Assembly: GCF_000526795.1 (NCBI RefSeq)
Contig: NZ_JAGT01000001.1
Location: 310,001-374,000 of the forward strand
DNA from: Ruminococcus flavefaciens AE3010
GTDB lineage: Bacteria; Bacillota; Clostridia; Oscillospirales; Ruminococcaceae
Length of the DNA: 64,000 nucleotides
Direction: 5' to 3'
The notes below the pieces were generated by a model. It made no database searches. It worked only from the letters and a program-made list of their open reading frames with translations, and had not been told where the DNA came from. A program made the translations under genes and the position numbers. Each line of letters starts with the position of its first letter. Position 1 is the first letter of the stretch. Positions 18,196 through 25,987 of this stretch are shown here, one piece after another.

Positions 18196-18687
18196 ATAAT
18201 ATACCCTCCTGTGTGTGATTATCGTAACGTCAGTTGTTGTGGTCACGGCAGCATTTGTAACAGAGGAAGCTGATATAGCTGTGCTCTGCACGTAGGTATT
18301 TCTTACTGTGGAGGAAGAAATACTATGTGCTGTCGTTTCAGAGGTGCTTTTAGCTGTTGTGACAGCAGCTTTTGTTTTTGATGACGATACAGCGGAGGTG
18401 CCGACAGAAGTCACTGTAGTCTCATTGATACGGTTGGTTCCCATTGTTGTGGAAGTGCTTGCAACAGGGGAGTCTGTAGTGTTTATAACATTACTGTTGC
18501 CGAAATCAACTGAGGAAGGCTCTTTTGCAGTATTGCTGTGCCATATGCCAAGTCCGACAACAGCGGCAGCGCACAGTGCAGAAACGCCTGCTGTTATCCT
18601 GCGGATACGCATGCTGCGGATACGTTTTTCTTCAATGATCCTGTCGCCGCGGGCTTTGACTATTTCCGCCATGGTCTTATAATCCAT
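16123..18687 (-). CDS. Anti-sigma-like membrane protein fused to a dockerin-like calcium-loop array, pair B
   Basis: Open frame of 854 residues starting in the end of a sigma gene (11-base overlap, AGGAAGG site). Residues 1-30 are cytoplasmic and basic, 31-49 form a transmembrane helix, 55-160 are Ser/Thr-rich. At residue 165 a second secretion signal begins (MNKLSGSFAALLIASSAVSNPIANA), preceded by its own AGGAGGG, so a separate protein may also start there. The rest has about nine dockerin-type Ca loops, including FDFDENGKFDIHD, YDINNDGEFDEHD, LDVDGSGIFDMGD, PDVNLDGRINMFD and PDVDMNGIIDEKD. Two variants carry SGDAxD. The array ends with an ordinary dockerin (GDANCDSDLDLSD; NADVDKSTAGLTVSD). 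The block with PDVNLDG/FDLNENG is duplicated as PDVDMNG/FDLDGSG. Expected role: sigma control from the membrane plus cohesin-linked exterior. A frame-joining indel, real or an assembly error, is the main alternative. Confidence 0.75.
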   Translation of the reverse strand: MDYKTMAEIVKARGDRIIEEKRIRSMRIRRITAGVSALCAAAVVGLGIWHSNTAKEPSSVDFGNSNVINTTDSPVASTSTTMGTNRINETTVTSVGTSAVSSSKTKAAVTTAKSTSETTAHSISSSTVRNTYVQSTAISASSVTNAAVTTTTDVTIITHRRVYYMNKLSGSFAALLIASSAVSNPIANAAPEGMRQIPYELFNSRYSLEDYPYDKWHENESAFDFDENGKFDIHDIYHLYCLANGDEALNNSGINYDINNDGEFDEHDVGALISYFTCYNEITRDYIDPKYYGADNEVSNNFVKCFTEETETFYGLYDIAAKAIEDRADLLDVDGSGIFDMGDIMDIYFFRKIFDEPAVLYAEMDPENLSYDDKLRIYNELSAVKFPSESEAKCLELLSSLKDDKVISPVFSDYLIKYYFENEQFRPEYSDSNYYEYLWDTRYDNRKNDSPIYKDILRDFETAVENTEWEMKLSSSDIRTNVDMTNIDAEYAVYRKKVEQGLLPEPDVNLDGRINMFDHTACEDIFNNYRYAKSDRYSDEMIYNFLNNFDLNENGISGDAADCSIAQIYICEKLGVKTRKEQEYDSFREAWINGEVSNYPWDGTNCLDGTKYPLTDPDDLFSLCYNYVYAFNYASKEVRQFIYDRYYVNVEAGIIPAPDVDMNGIIDEKDYIYAENTLYSQTHTSEDINTVPDEIMDNYIKNFDLDGSGVSGDAMDTEIILEYVSRKCGIDTSDLETMAWNARGQYTNTQLAEPMGTTTVPFDSRVTTAVTAAAPYSSKKGDANCDSDLDLSDAVIVMQALANPNKYDVGGTAKNPITEQGKLNADVDKSTAGLTVSDALCIQQYLLGNKSSLA

Positions 18688-19231
18688 AGAACACTGCTCC
18701 TTCCTGTTCAATTTCTTTTTTCAGAGCATTTTTAGCTCTGTAAAGCAGATCCCTGATCTGCTTGCTGCTTCTGTTCATTATCTTAGCCGCTTCGTCATTT
18801 TTGAAATCCTCAAAGAAAATGAGGTAAAGCACCTGACTGTATTCAGGTTTAAGCTTTGAGATGAGCCTGCGCAGGTCGGCACGCCGCTCATCTTCGATGA
18901 CCTTCTGTTCAATATTCTCCTCACCGGAAATATCATACGCATTATCAAGAGATACCGAATCAAACCTTGAAAACTTGCGTTTTATATCGATAGCCTTGTT
19001 TCTTCCTATAGTATAAAGCCATGTTTTGAAAGCACCCGTACCCTTGAAGGCAGGCTTTTCTACATAAAGCTTTACGAAGGCATCAATGGCAGCTTCTTCT
19101 GCCTGATATATGTCTCCGATTATACTGTAAAGGTAATATACAAGACCGTCCTTGTAATCGCGGATTATCTCATCGATAGCGTCTTTATCTCCTGAGAGGA
19201 AACGGCTGTAGCTACTTAAACCGTTATCCAT
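18677..19231 (-). CDS. ECF-type RNA polymerase sigma factor, pair B
   Basis: Sigma factor of 184 residues, paralogous to that of pair A. Region 2 contains YLYSIIGDIYQAEEAAIDAF and FKTWLYTIGRNKAIDIKRK; region 4 contains LKPEYSQVLYLIFFEDFKNDEAAKIM and LLYRAKNALKKEIEQ. AGGAGG precedes the ATG. Coupled by overlap to the anti-sigma-like gene. The upstream motif shared with pair A indicates a common or self-recognised promoter type. Confidence 0.93.
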   Translation of the reverse strand: MDNGLSSYSRFLSGDKDAIDEIIRDYKDGLVYYLYSIIGDIYQAEEAAIDAFVKLYVEKPAFKGTGAFKTWLYTIGRNKAIDIKRKFSRFDSVSLDNAYDISGEENIEQKVIEDERRADLRRLISKLKPEYSQVLYLIFFEDFKNDEAAKIMNRSSKQIRDLLYRAKNALKKEIEQEGAVFYGL

Positions 19232-19270
19232 GTCTTCCTCCTTTCGGCAGGAAATATTTCCATTTGTAAC

Positions 19271-19312
19271 TTATACGAAAGAAAAGCGGCAGATGTCGCA
19301 GTTTTATCCGAA
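19271..19312 (-). promoter_or_regulatory. Putative autoregulated ECF promoter, pair B
   Basis: On the minus strand TTCGGATAAAACTGCG, 19 bases, then CGTATAA, about 40 bases before the sigma start. Same geometry as in pair A. Confidence 0.6.
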
Positions 19313-19399
19313 AAAATTTCTTAAATACTCACAAAGTACGAATTATCTATATAATTATTATACTCTGTGAGGCGTAGACAGTCAAGAAGAGCACCATTA

Positions 19400-19430
19400 T
19401 AAAAAAGAACAGGCGGCATTGCCGCCTGTT
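19400..19430 (-). terminator. Rho-independent terminator
   Basis: On the minus strand AACAGGCGGC / GCCGCCTGTT followed by C and six T, ten bases behind the CotH-dockerin gene. Confidence 0.92.
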
Positions 19431-19440
19431 TGATATATCG

Positions 19441-22074
19441 TTATTGCACCAGTTCCCTGCGCAGACAAACCATGTCAAATATATCAGCTGAACTATCCTC
19501 GTTCATATCAGCAAGTTTGAACTGCTTTTTTGTGATAGATTCAGTGCCAAGAAGATATTTGTTCATAAGGAGCAGGTCAGCTACATTTACGGTACCGTCC
19601 ATGTTTAGATCGCCCTGCCGGTACTCTGTAAGCTTAAAATTGCATACAAGAGAAACAGCTTTATCTGCTGTTACGGTTATGGTAGGAGAATCAGAGTTTA
19701 CTGCGCCCGTCCAGCCTGCGAATGTATAGTTATCGGCGGGCTTTGCAGTAAGGGTCAATTCCTGTCCTTTTTCAAAAGTTCCTGTCCAGACATTTCCCGA
19801 AAAAGCAGCATCGGCAGAATCTACGGAAAAGTCTCCGTTTCCCTGAACGGTAACTGTCACGGTACTGCTGTCCTTTGATATGCCGAGGTAGTTCTGCATA
19901 TTCTCAACAGCGTATTCTGCACGGTTTTTGAAAAAAGTACGCATTACCTCCATTTCACTGTGGTAATATTCTTTCTGCTCTGCAATGAAGCTGTCAAAGT
20001 CAACTGCGGGGTTACCGTCGTACCAGCGCCATGCGGACATTGCATAATAGTCCATATATCTGCTTTCTTCAGCATCAAGCTCCGCACACATCTTTGATGA
20101 CTCGAATACGGAATATGCAAATGAATAGAACCTGTCTGCAAACTTCTGCTTGAATTCGGGATTTTTAAGGAGTTCCGAGAATATCAGAGTGGGTATTCCT
20201 TCCTTAACAGCTTCCACTTTCTTGAAGCTGTCATACTTATACAGCTCGGAATCGTCAGCATCAGCATAGGAAAGTCCTACAGAGTAATCAAAATCGAATG
20301 CGCCGAATCGCCATTTGCCGTCAGTATAAGGATTGTCCGTAGGCTCGTCGCCGTTGTATCGCCATAGGAAATAATTGTAGTTCGGCCAGTCCCATGTGCA
20401 GATATACAGACCTGTACAGTAACAGTCGATAATACTGTCTATATCGACCTTTGAAGTGACGTATTCGTAGTTTTCGGGAACTGTCAGATCATTATCGCGG
20501 CAGAATTCACCAAGCAGCTGAAGATTCATGGGCTCCTCATCGGGACCCTCTTCAAGCTCACCGTTTTTGATGATTGTAACATTTTCGGAGGGGACGCCGT
20601 ATTTGGACTGTATATAATAATCGGAGGCTTTCTCGGTTATCTCATACATTCCCCACAGCTCTCCGTCAATGAAAAGCATACATCTGTCACAGGCATAGGT
20701 CGAAAGCGCCGGGAGGTCACGGACAGAAGAATCAACAACATGCTCTCTCAGCCTGTCCACCCAAGTGACAGCCCTGAGTCCGAATGAATCGTAACGCTTT
20801 ATTATCTTGCCGTCATCAACTGAGTAATTATCGTCAATGAGCTTATAGTCAAGCTTAGAGTCGCCGTATTCGCTTCTCGCATACAGATTGAAGCTTTTTG
20901 CGGAGCTGTTTCTTGTGGCGGAGCCTCTTATGCGAATGCCCATTTTCTGATCGAAGCCAAGCTTACCGTCCTCAAAATACGTGATATCAGCCTCACGCTC
21001 CCACTTTTTACCTGAGGAATAGAAGTTGGCGACCTCATCCAGTGAATAACTTGCGTTGGGCTCGGCTTCGATTTTTTCAAGCCAGTCCATGTACTTCTGA
21101 CCTGCAACATAAATACCCTTATCCTTGCCGAAGAGATTGTCGGGGTCTGTTACCACGGAAATTACAGGTATATCAGAATAGTAACTGAGCTTTTCGTCGT
21201 TCATAATGAAGTAGGTCTTTGAAACTACTCTGCTGAACGTGCCGTCTTCAGACAGAGCGGCTGCTCTTACGATAGTTGCCTTGTCGAATTTTTCTGGATT
21301 TGCCACATAATACTGAGCGAGATTGATGGAGTATGGGCTGTTGTCCTCATGCTGGAACTTGCTGTAGACATTGTCTTCTGAACTTCTGTCGTACATGGGT
21401 ATCGCACCGCTGTATATCTCGACAGTATCAGATGTGGTAGGGTCAGAACCGTCAAGGGTATAGAAGATAGTATCTTTCGAGTTGATGGTTAGCTCTTTTA
21501 CATCATTTTCGCTGTAGAAGCCTGACTCCAGAGAAAAAACAGGCTCGATAGTTACAGACTGATTGGCAGAAGCAGGGGTGGGAGACATTACGGAAAAGCT
21601 TCCGTCAGATAAGCGTCCGTATGTTGTGTCCTCAGCAAGTGCAGGTATTTCAAGCTTTATCAGTTCTGCTCCGTCAGGTGAGGAAAGAATGAGAGTTTCA
21701 CCTGATTTACTGAGAGAAAAGCCTGTATTGAGATCTGTCATGTCAGCTCCGTTCTTTGCAGCAGCAATGATAAGATACTCTCCATGCTTTATGACCGAAC
21801 CTGACGGGAAAATATACTTCATGGGAGCACTTTCATCGTCTGTCAGTCCGAAGCCCGAAAGGTCGATGTCCGCAGTACTGTCGTTATAAAGCTCGATCCA
21901 GTCCGAGGCACGGCCGAGACTGTCAGTGAAGCAGCTTTTGTTCTGGGAGCATACTTCGTTTATGTAAAGTCCCTCCGCAGACTGTTCAGCCGAAGCAAAG
22001 GGCGCACCGCAGGGCATTGCCGAGACCATTAGCAATGCCGTTGTAATGCTGGCAATTTTTTTAATAAAGTTCAT
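19441..22074 (-). CDS. Cellulosomal CotH-domain protein with lamin-tail domain and dockerin
   Basis: Secreted protein of 877 residues. Signal peptide 1-29; lamin-tail-like domain about 32-165 (LYINEVCSQNKSCFTDSLGRASDWIELYN); a chitobiase-C-like segment (FYTLDGSDPTTSDT) near 210-240. A CotH domain spans about 300-700 (DIPVISVVTDPDNLFG, MGIRIRGSATRNSSAKSFNLYAR, WRFGAFDFDYSVG). A bacterial-repeat domain (TLTAKPADNYTFAGWTG) precedes the C-terminal dockerin (GDLNMDGTVNVAD and ADMNEDSSADIFD). CotH in spore coats is an atypical protein kinase; the combination with dockerins is known from R. flavefaciens cellulosomes, where its function is unclear. The dockerin differs from those on the enzymes here and may go to another cohesin type. 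Confidence 0.9.
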   Translation of the reverse strand: MNFIKKIASITTALLMVSAMPCGAPFASAEQSAEGLYINEVCSQNKSCFTDSLGRASDWIELYNDSTADIDLSGFGLTDDESAPMKYIFPSGSVIKHGEYLIIAAAKNGADMTDLNTGFSLSKSGETLILSSPDGAELIKLEIPALAEDTTYGRLSDGSFSVMSPTPASANQSVTIEPVFSLESGFYSENDVKELTINSKDTIFYTLDGSDPTTSDTVEIYSGAIPMYDRSSEDNVYSKFQHEDNSPYSINLAQYYVANPEKFDKATIVRAAALSEDGTFSRVVSKTYFIMNDEKLSYYSDIPVISVVTDPDNLFGKDKGIYVAGQKYMDWLEKIEAEPNASYSLDEVANFYSSGKKWEREADITYFEDGKLGFDQKMGIRIRGSATRNSSAKSFNLYARSEYGDSKLDYKLIDDNYSVDDGKIIKRYDSFGLRAVTWVDRLREHVVDSSVRDLPALSTYACDRCMLFIDGELWGMYEITEKASDYYIQSKYGVPSENVTIIKNGELEEGPDEEPMNLQLLGEFCRDNDLTVPENYEYVTSKVDIDSIIDCYCTGLYICTWDWPNYNYFLWRYNGDEPTDNPYTDGKWRFGAFDFDYSVGLSYADADDSELYKYDSFKKVEAVKEGIPTLIFSELLKNPEFKQKFADRFYSFAYSVFESSKMCAELDAEESRYMDYYAMSAWRWYDGNPAVDFDSFIAEQKEYYHSEMEVMRTFFKNRAEYAVENMQNYLGISKDSSTVTVTVQGNGDFSVDSADAAFSGNVWTGTFEKGQELTLTAKPADNYTFAGWTGAVNSDSPTITVTADKAVSLVCNFKLTEYRQGDLNMDGTVNVADLLLMNKYLLGTESITKKQFKLADMNEDSSADIFDMVCLRRELVQ

Positions 22075-22717
22075 AAAATTACCTCACTATGTATCGTATA
22101 ATAAAATATTATATCACACTGATATGTAAATAGCAAGATACAGCGATAAAATCGCCTTATCACATGTAATTTTCCGTATAAATTTTTTGATGTTTGTTGA
22201 TATATAACAGCACATTAGTACTATGCCCGAACCTGCAAATGAGAACTTTTGGGTCTGCGGTTACATTTGTTTATGATTAAGATATTTGTCAGTCAGCAAC
22301 TTTTGGTGAGTCAATTTGACGAATTTTATTTACAAGACTGGAAAAAAGTAAAGATTTTGCTATTAATCCGCTTTGAACATCAAGATATTACTTTTCTGTT
22401 GACCAATTGTTGCTAAATTGTGACCAAAAATTGTCGAGTTGCTTATAATGACTTTACTTTTTTCTATATATATTGTATATTTACATCAAAGATATTATAC
22501 AATTATGCCAAATATTTGTCACAAAAACAACTTTTGGTGTACTTGAAGAAGCGGGAGTTCTGTAACGTTTTATGACTTCGGATCTCAGCCGACCCTCTAA
22601 AAATATAAAAAATAGGCTGTTTCCGAGTCGCAAACACAAAAAATACCGTCCTGTTACGGCTTTTTACCGCCTTTTGCGGAGTTTTGCCAAGGACTAAAAA
22701 ACAAAGGAGTGATTGAA
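22075..22717 (+). promoter_or_regulatory. Long regulatory region before the CE1-SGNH gene
   Basis: Over 600 bases without a gene, AT-rich. AACTTTTGG occurs three times: 22244-22252, in CAACTTTTGGTG at 22297-22308, and in the same 12-mer at 22528-22539. Inverted near-copies lie at about 22401-22412 and 22422-22432. The last two CAACTTTTGGTG copies are each preceded by ATATTTGTCA five or six bases upstream. TATAAT at 22444-22449 is the best -10 but lacks a -35, pointing to an activator. The leader after it would be about 260 bases and is G/C-richer near its end (22550-22690); no known riboswitch was recognised. Confidence 0.45.
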
Positions 22718-25700
22718 GTGAATTCAAAAATGAAGAAGATCATCAGCGGTACTGTATCCGCAATGATGATCGCGGCAAGTGTGCCGTTCTCTGCTTCAGC
22801 AGCTAATGTAAGCATGGATTTAGGCAGTCTTACAGGCAGTGTTGGCGGCGGCTGGGGAAATAACGGCGGCATGAATTGGGGCGGCAACGGCGGAGGCATG
22901 GACTGGAGCGGCTTTGCAGGCGGCTTCGATAACAGCGGCGCTAATATCGGAGGCGATGCAGGCAGCGGCGGAAACGCTACCTCAGGTCTCAATGCAGAGA
23001 TCAAGAACGATATGCCCACAACTGTACCGAACGGTGCAGAGGCAAAGAGCCAGTGCAAGGTCGAGAACAAGACCTATAACTGTAAATTCACAGGCAAGCA
23101 GAAGAAGTGCAATGTTATCCTGCCTCCTAACTATGATCCAAGCAAGAAGTATCCCGTAATGTTCGTTCTCCACGGCATCATGGGAAGTGAAAATGATATG
23201 GTAAACGGCATGGGCGTTCAGGAGCTCATGACAGGTCTTATGACCGGCGGCAAGGCTGAGGAATTCATTGTTGTAACACCTAACATGTTCACAAGTAAGA
23301 CCATGAGCGGTCCAAGCGGCATCAACCAGCAGACCTGCGCAGAGTACGACAACTTCCTCTATGACGTAACAGACAGCCTTCTTCCTTTTATCAAGGAGAA
23401 CTATCCGATAAAGGAAGGCAGAGAGAATACAGCTATCACAGGCTTCTCAATGGGCGGCCGTGAGGCTATCTACTGCGGACTTATGCGTCCCGACGTATTC
23501 GGCTACGTAGGCGGTGCTTGCCCTGCACCAGGTATCACACCAGGTACAGACTCATTCATGTCTCACCCCGGCTGTATGCAGGAAAGTGAAATGAAGTTCA
23601 GAGACGTAGGTCCCGAGCCTGAGGTATTCATGATCACAGGCGGTACAAACGATTCGGTTGTTGGTACTTTCCCGTCACAGTACAGCAATATCCTTACAAA
23701 GAACGGTGTAAACCACGTTTACCAGTCCATTCCCGGCGGCGGACATGGTGCTGAGTCAGTTAAACCTCACCTTTACACATTCTTCAGATACGTGTTCAAG
23801 GGCAGCTCAGAGCCTGAGGTAACTACCACTACAACAACCACAACAGTTACCACGAGCACAACAACTATTGCAACTACAACTACAGCTCCTGTAACTCAGG
23901 ATCCAAAGGCTGTACTTGATTCTAAGGTAACAAAGTGGGGCGACGCCAACAACGATAAAGGCGTTGACATGAGTGATGTAGTTCTTATAATGCAGTCACT
24001 TGCAAACCCAAACAAGTATAAGCTCACAGAGCCGGGTCTCTACAATGCGGACGTAAGCGAAGCAGGCGGCGGTATCACATCAAACGACGCTCTTGTTATA
24101 CAGAAGTTTCTCTTAGGACTTATCACAAAGCTTCCCGAGAGCTATTCTGAGAATATAAAGATAGACGGCGGCGAAGCAACTACAACTACAAATGTTGCAA
24201 CTACAACAGTTCCTGATGTAGTAACAACAACTACAGCTGCTCCTCCCGCAGCAGGCGGCTTATTGAATGATAATTTTGATTCAGGCATCGGCGACTGGTC
24301 AGGCAGAGGCGCAGCTTCTGTTGCTGCATCAGATACTGCATACTACGGTGCTTCGGGCAAGTCCCTCTTTATTACGGACAGAAGCGCTGAGTGGAACGGT
24401 GCAGCTATCAACCTCGGTTCGGACTTCCAGCCCGGTCAGACATACAGCGTGAGCTTAGGAGCTCTCCAGCTCTCAGGCAGCGACGCAACTATCCAGATAT
24501 CTCTCCAGCAGGGCGGCAACGGCGGCGGAAGCGCTGTATATACCTCTATCGCCAAGGAGGCCTGCAAGAGCGGCGAGTGGACCAAGATAGAGAATACTTC
24601 ATTCACTATCCCCGACAATGCAGGCGATATGGTGCTCTACGTTGAGACTATCGAGTCTTCGGGTGATCTTATGGACTTCTATATCGATAATGTACAGGTT
24701 GCGGCTGAGGGCACAAAGTCAACTGTAACAACAGGCGGGGAAGGCAAGGTTCCCGAGGTCGTTATTCCCGAAAAGTCAGATTTCGATTCTACTCAGTGGG
24801 ATAACTACAAGGAGACAGCTTCCGCACAGTATATCGACTTCTACAAGAGCTCCATCAAGCACATGGGCAACACCTACAGACTTACCCAGAAGCTTGCTGC
24901 TGCTGAAAGCGGTTCACCTCTGACAGTTGCTTATCTCGGCGGCTCTATCACAGAGGGCAAGAACTATACAACACCATTCTCCAACTACCTCAAGACCACA
25001 TTTGCAAAGGGCTCGTTCAAGGAGATCAACGCAGGTCTCTCAGGTACATCTTCCGTTGTAGGACTTGTCCGCAGCGAGAAGCAGATCGTTGAGCAGAAGC
25101 CTGATATCATCTTCCTTGAATTCTCAGTAAACGATCATGAGGACATCATGTACAAGAAGTGCTTCGAGAGCTGTATCAAGAAGTTCCTTGATATGCCTAA
25201 CGAGCCTGCTGTAGGTATCATCATCACACGTGCAAAGGGCGGCTTCTCCAGCCAGTCACAGATGTATCCTATCGGCAAGAACTTCGATATCCCTGTAATA
25301 AGCATGGACGATGCTCTTACAAAGGCATTCAACAGCGGCTTCCTCAAGGCAAGCGATTACTACTCAGACGAGTATCATCCGCATCAGAAGGGCGGTCAGC
25401 TTGTAGCAGACTGTATGGCATACTATGTACGTCAGGCACTCAGGAGCGAGAACCAGTCAGCAAGCTACACACAGCCTACCAAGTATGTTTACGGCGCTGA
25501 GTACGCTAACTGTGTGAATGTTGATCCTAAGAACCTCACAAACTTCAACGCAGGCTCATGGAAGTCAGGCGGCGGTTACAACAATAACCCCGGTCTCAAC
25601 TACTCATACACACTCAACGGCGGCAGCCCGATGACATTCAAGACAGAGGGCAAGGGTCTTATCATCGTATTCAAGGCTAACAGCTCAGGTATGGGCAGTA

Positions 25701-25870
25701 TCGATGTTACTGTAAATGGCAAGACCACAAAGGTAAACGGCAACAAGCAGTACACATGGGGCGGTCCCGATGCAGAGCTTGGCTACTATCAGGAGACCTC
25801 AGGCGAGCTTAATGTTTCCATAAGCGGAAGCGGACAGTTCACTATCTGGGGTGTAGGTCTTATCAAGTAA
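22718..25870 (+). CDS. Cellulosomal CE1-dockerin-CBM22-SGNH double esterase
   Basis: Secreted enzyme of 1050 residues. Signal peptide (about 1-29), a Gly/Asn/Trp-rich stretch (30-90; GGGWGNNGGMNWGGNGGG), CE1 esterase (about 110-355; nucleophile Ser244 in GFSMGG, histidine in PGGGHGAES), Thr linker, dockerin (404-478; GDANNDKGVDMSD and NADVSEAGGGITSND), Thr linker, CBM22/CBM4_9-like module (517-665), SGNH hydrolase (about 730-905; Ser743 in GGSITEG, Asp884/His887 in DEYHPH) and a C-terminal beta-sandwich (905-1050). The start is the GTG eight bases behind AAAGGAG; an earlier GTG overlaps that site. CE1 plus SGNH suggests removal of two ester types, feruloyl and acetyl, from xylan. The SGNH part resembles CE3/CE20-type esterases but its family is not certain. 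Confidence 0.9.
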   Translation: MNSKMKKIISGTVSAMMIAASVPFSASAANVSMDLGSLTGSVGGGWGNNGGMNWGGNGGGMDWSGFAGGFDNSGANIGGDAGSGGNATSGLNAEIKNDMPTTVPNGAEAKSQCKVENKTYNCKFTGKQKKCNVILPPNYDPSKKYPVMFVLHGIMGSENDMVNGMGVQELMTGLMTGGKAEEFIVVTPNMFTSKTMSGPSGINQQTCAEYDNFLYDVTDSLLPFIKENYPIKEGRENTAITGFSMGGREAIYCGLMRPDVFGYVGGACPAPGITPGTDSFMSHPGCMQESEMKFRDVGPEPEVFMITGGTNDSVVGTFPSQYSNILTKNGVNHVYQSIPGGGHGAESVKPHLYTFFRYVFKGSSEPEVTTTTTTTTVTTSTTTIATTTTAPVTQDPKAVLDSKVTKWGDANNDKGVDMSDVVLIMQSLANPNKYKLTEPGLYNADVSEAGGGITSNDALVIQKFLLGLITKLPESYSENIKIDGGEATTTTNVATTTVPDVVTTTTAAPPAAGGLLNDNFDSGIGDWSGRGAASVAASDTAYYGASGKSLFITDRSAEWNGAAINLGSDFQPGQTYSVSLGALQLSGSDATIQISLQQGGNGGGSAVYTSIAKEACKSGEWTKIENTSFTIPDNAGDMVLYVETIESSGDLMDFYIDNVQVAAEGTKSTVTTGGEGKVPEVVIPEKSDFDSTQWDNYKETASAQYIDFYKSSIKHMGNTYRLTQKLAAAESGSPLTVAYLGGSITEGKNYTTPFSNYLKTTFAKGSFKEINAGLSGTSSVVGLVRSEKQIVEQKPDIIFLEFSVNDHEDIMYKKCFESCIKKFLDMPNEPAVGIIITRAKGGFSSQSQMYPIGKNFDIPVISMDDALTKAFNSGFLKASDYYSDEYHPHQKGGQLVADCMAYYVRQALRSENQSASYTQPTKYVYGAEYANCVNVDPKNLTNFNAGSWKSGGGYNNNPGLNYSYTLNGGSPMTFKTEGKGLIIVFKANSSGMGSIDVTVNGKTTKVNGNKQYTWGGPDAELGYYQETSGELNVSISGSGQFTIWGVGLIK

Positions 25871-25897
25871 ACAGCCGAAAAACTCATTAACAAAGAA

Positions 25898-25929
25898 AAC
25901 CTCTGCAAAGCATTTTGCAGAGGTTTTTT
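25898..25929 (+). terminator. Rho-independent terminator
   Basis: AACCTCTGCAAA / TTTGCAGAGGTT with a tetraloop and a T run, 27 bases behind the CE1-SGNH gene. Confidence 0.93.
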
Positions 25930-25953
25930 GCGGCGGTATGAAGAGCAAGACAG

Positions 25954-25983
25954 AAAAATCGGGGCATCAAGCCCCGATTTTTT
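25954..25983. terminator. Second, bidirectional terminator
   Basis: AAAATCGGGGC / GCCCCGATTTT with T-rich flanks on both strands. It ends the SGNH-dockerin gene on the minus strand and backs up the plus-strand terminator. Confidence 0.88.
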
Positions 25984-25987
25984 ATCT

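Noticed and set aside
22550..22700. Possible riboswitch in the long leader of the CE1-SGNH gene
   Set aside because: Some GC-rich pairing is visible but none of the conserved blocks of known riboswitch classes could be matched.
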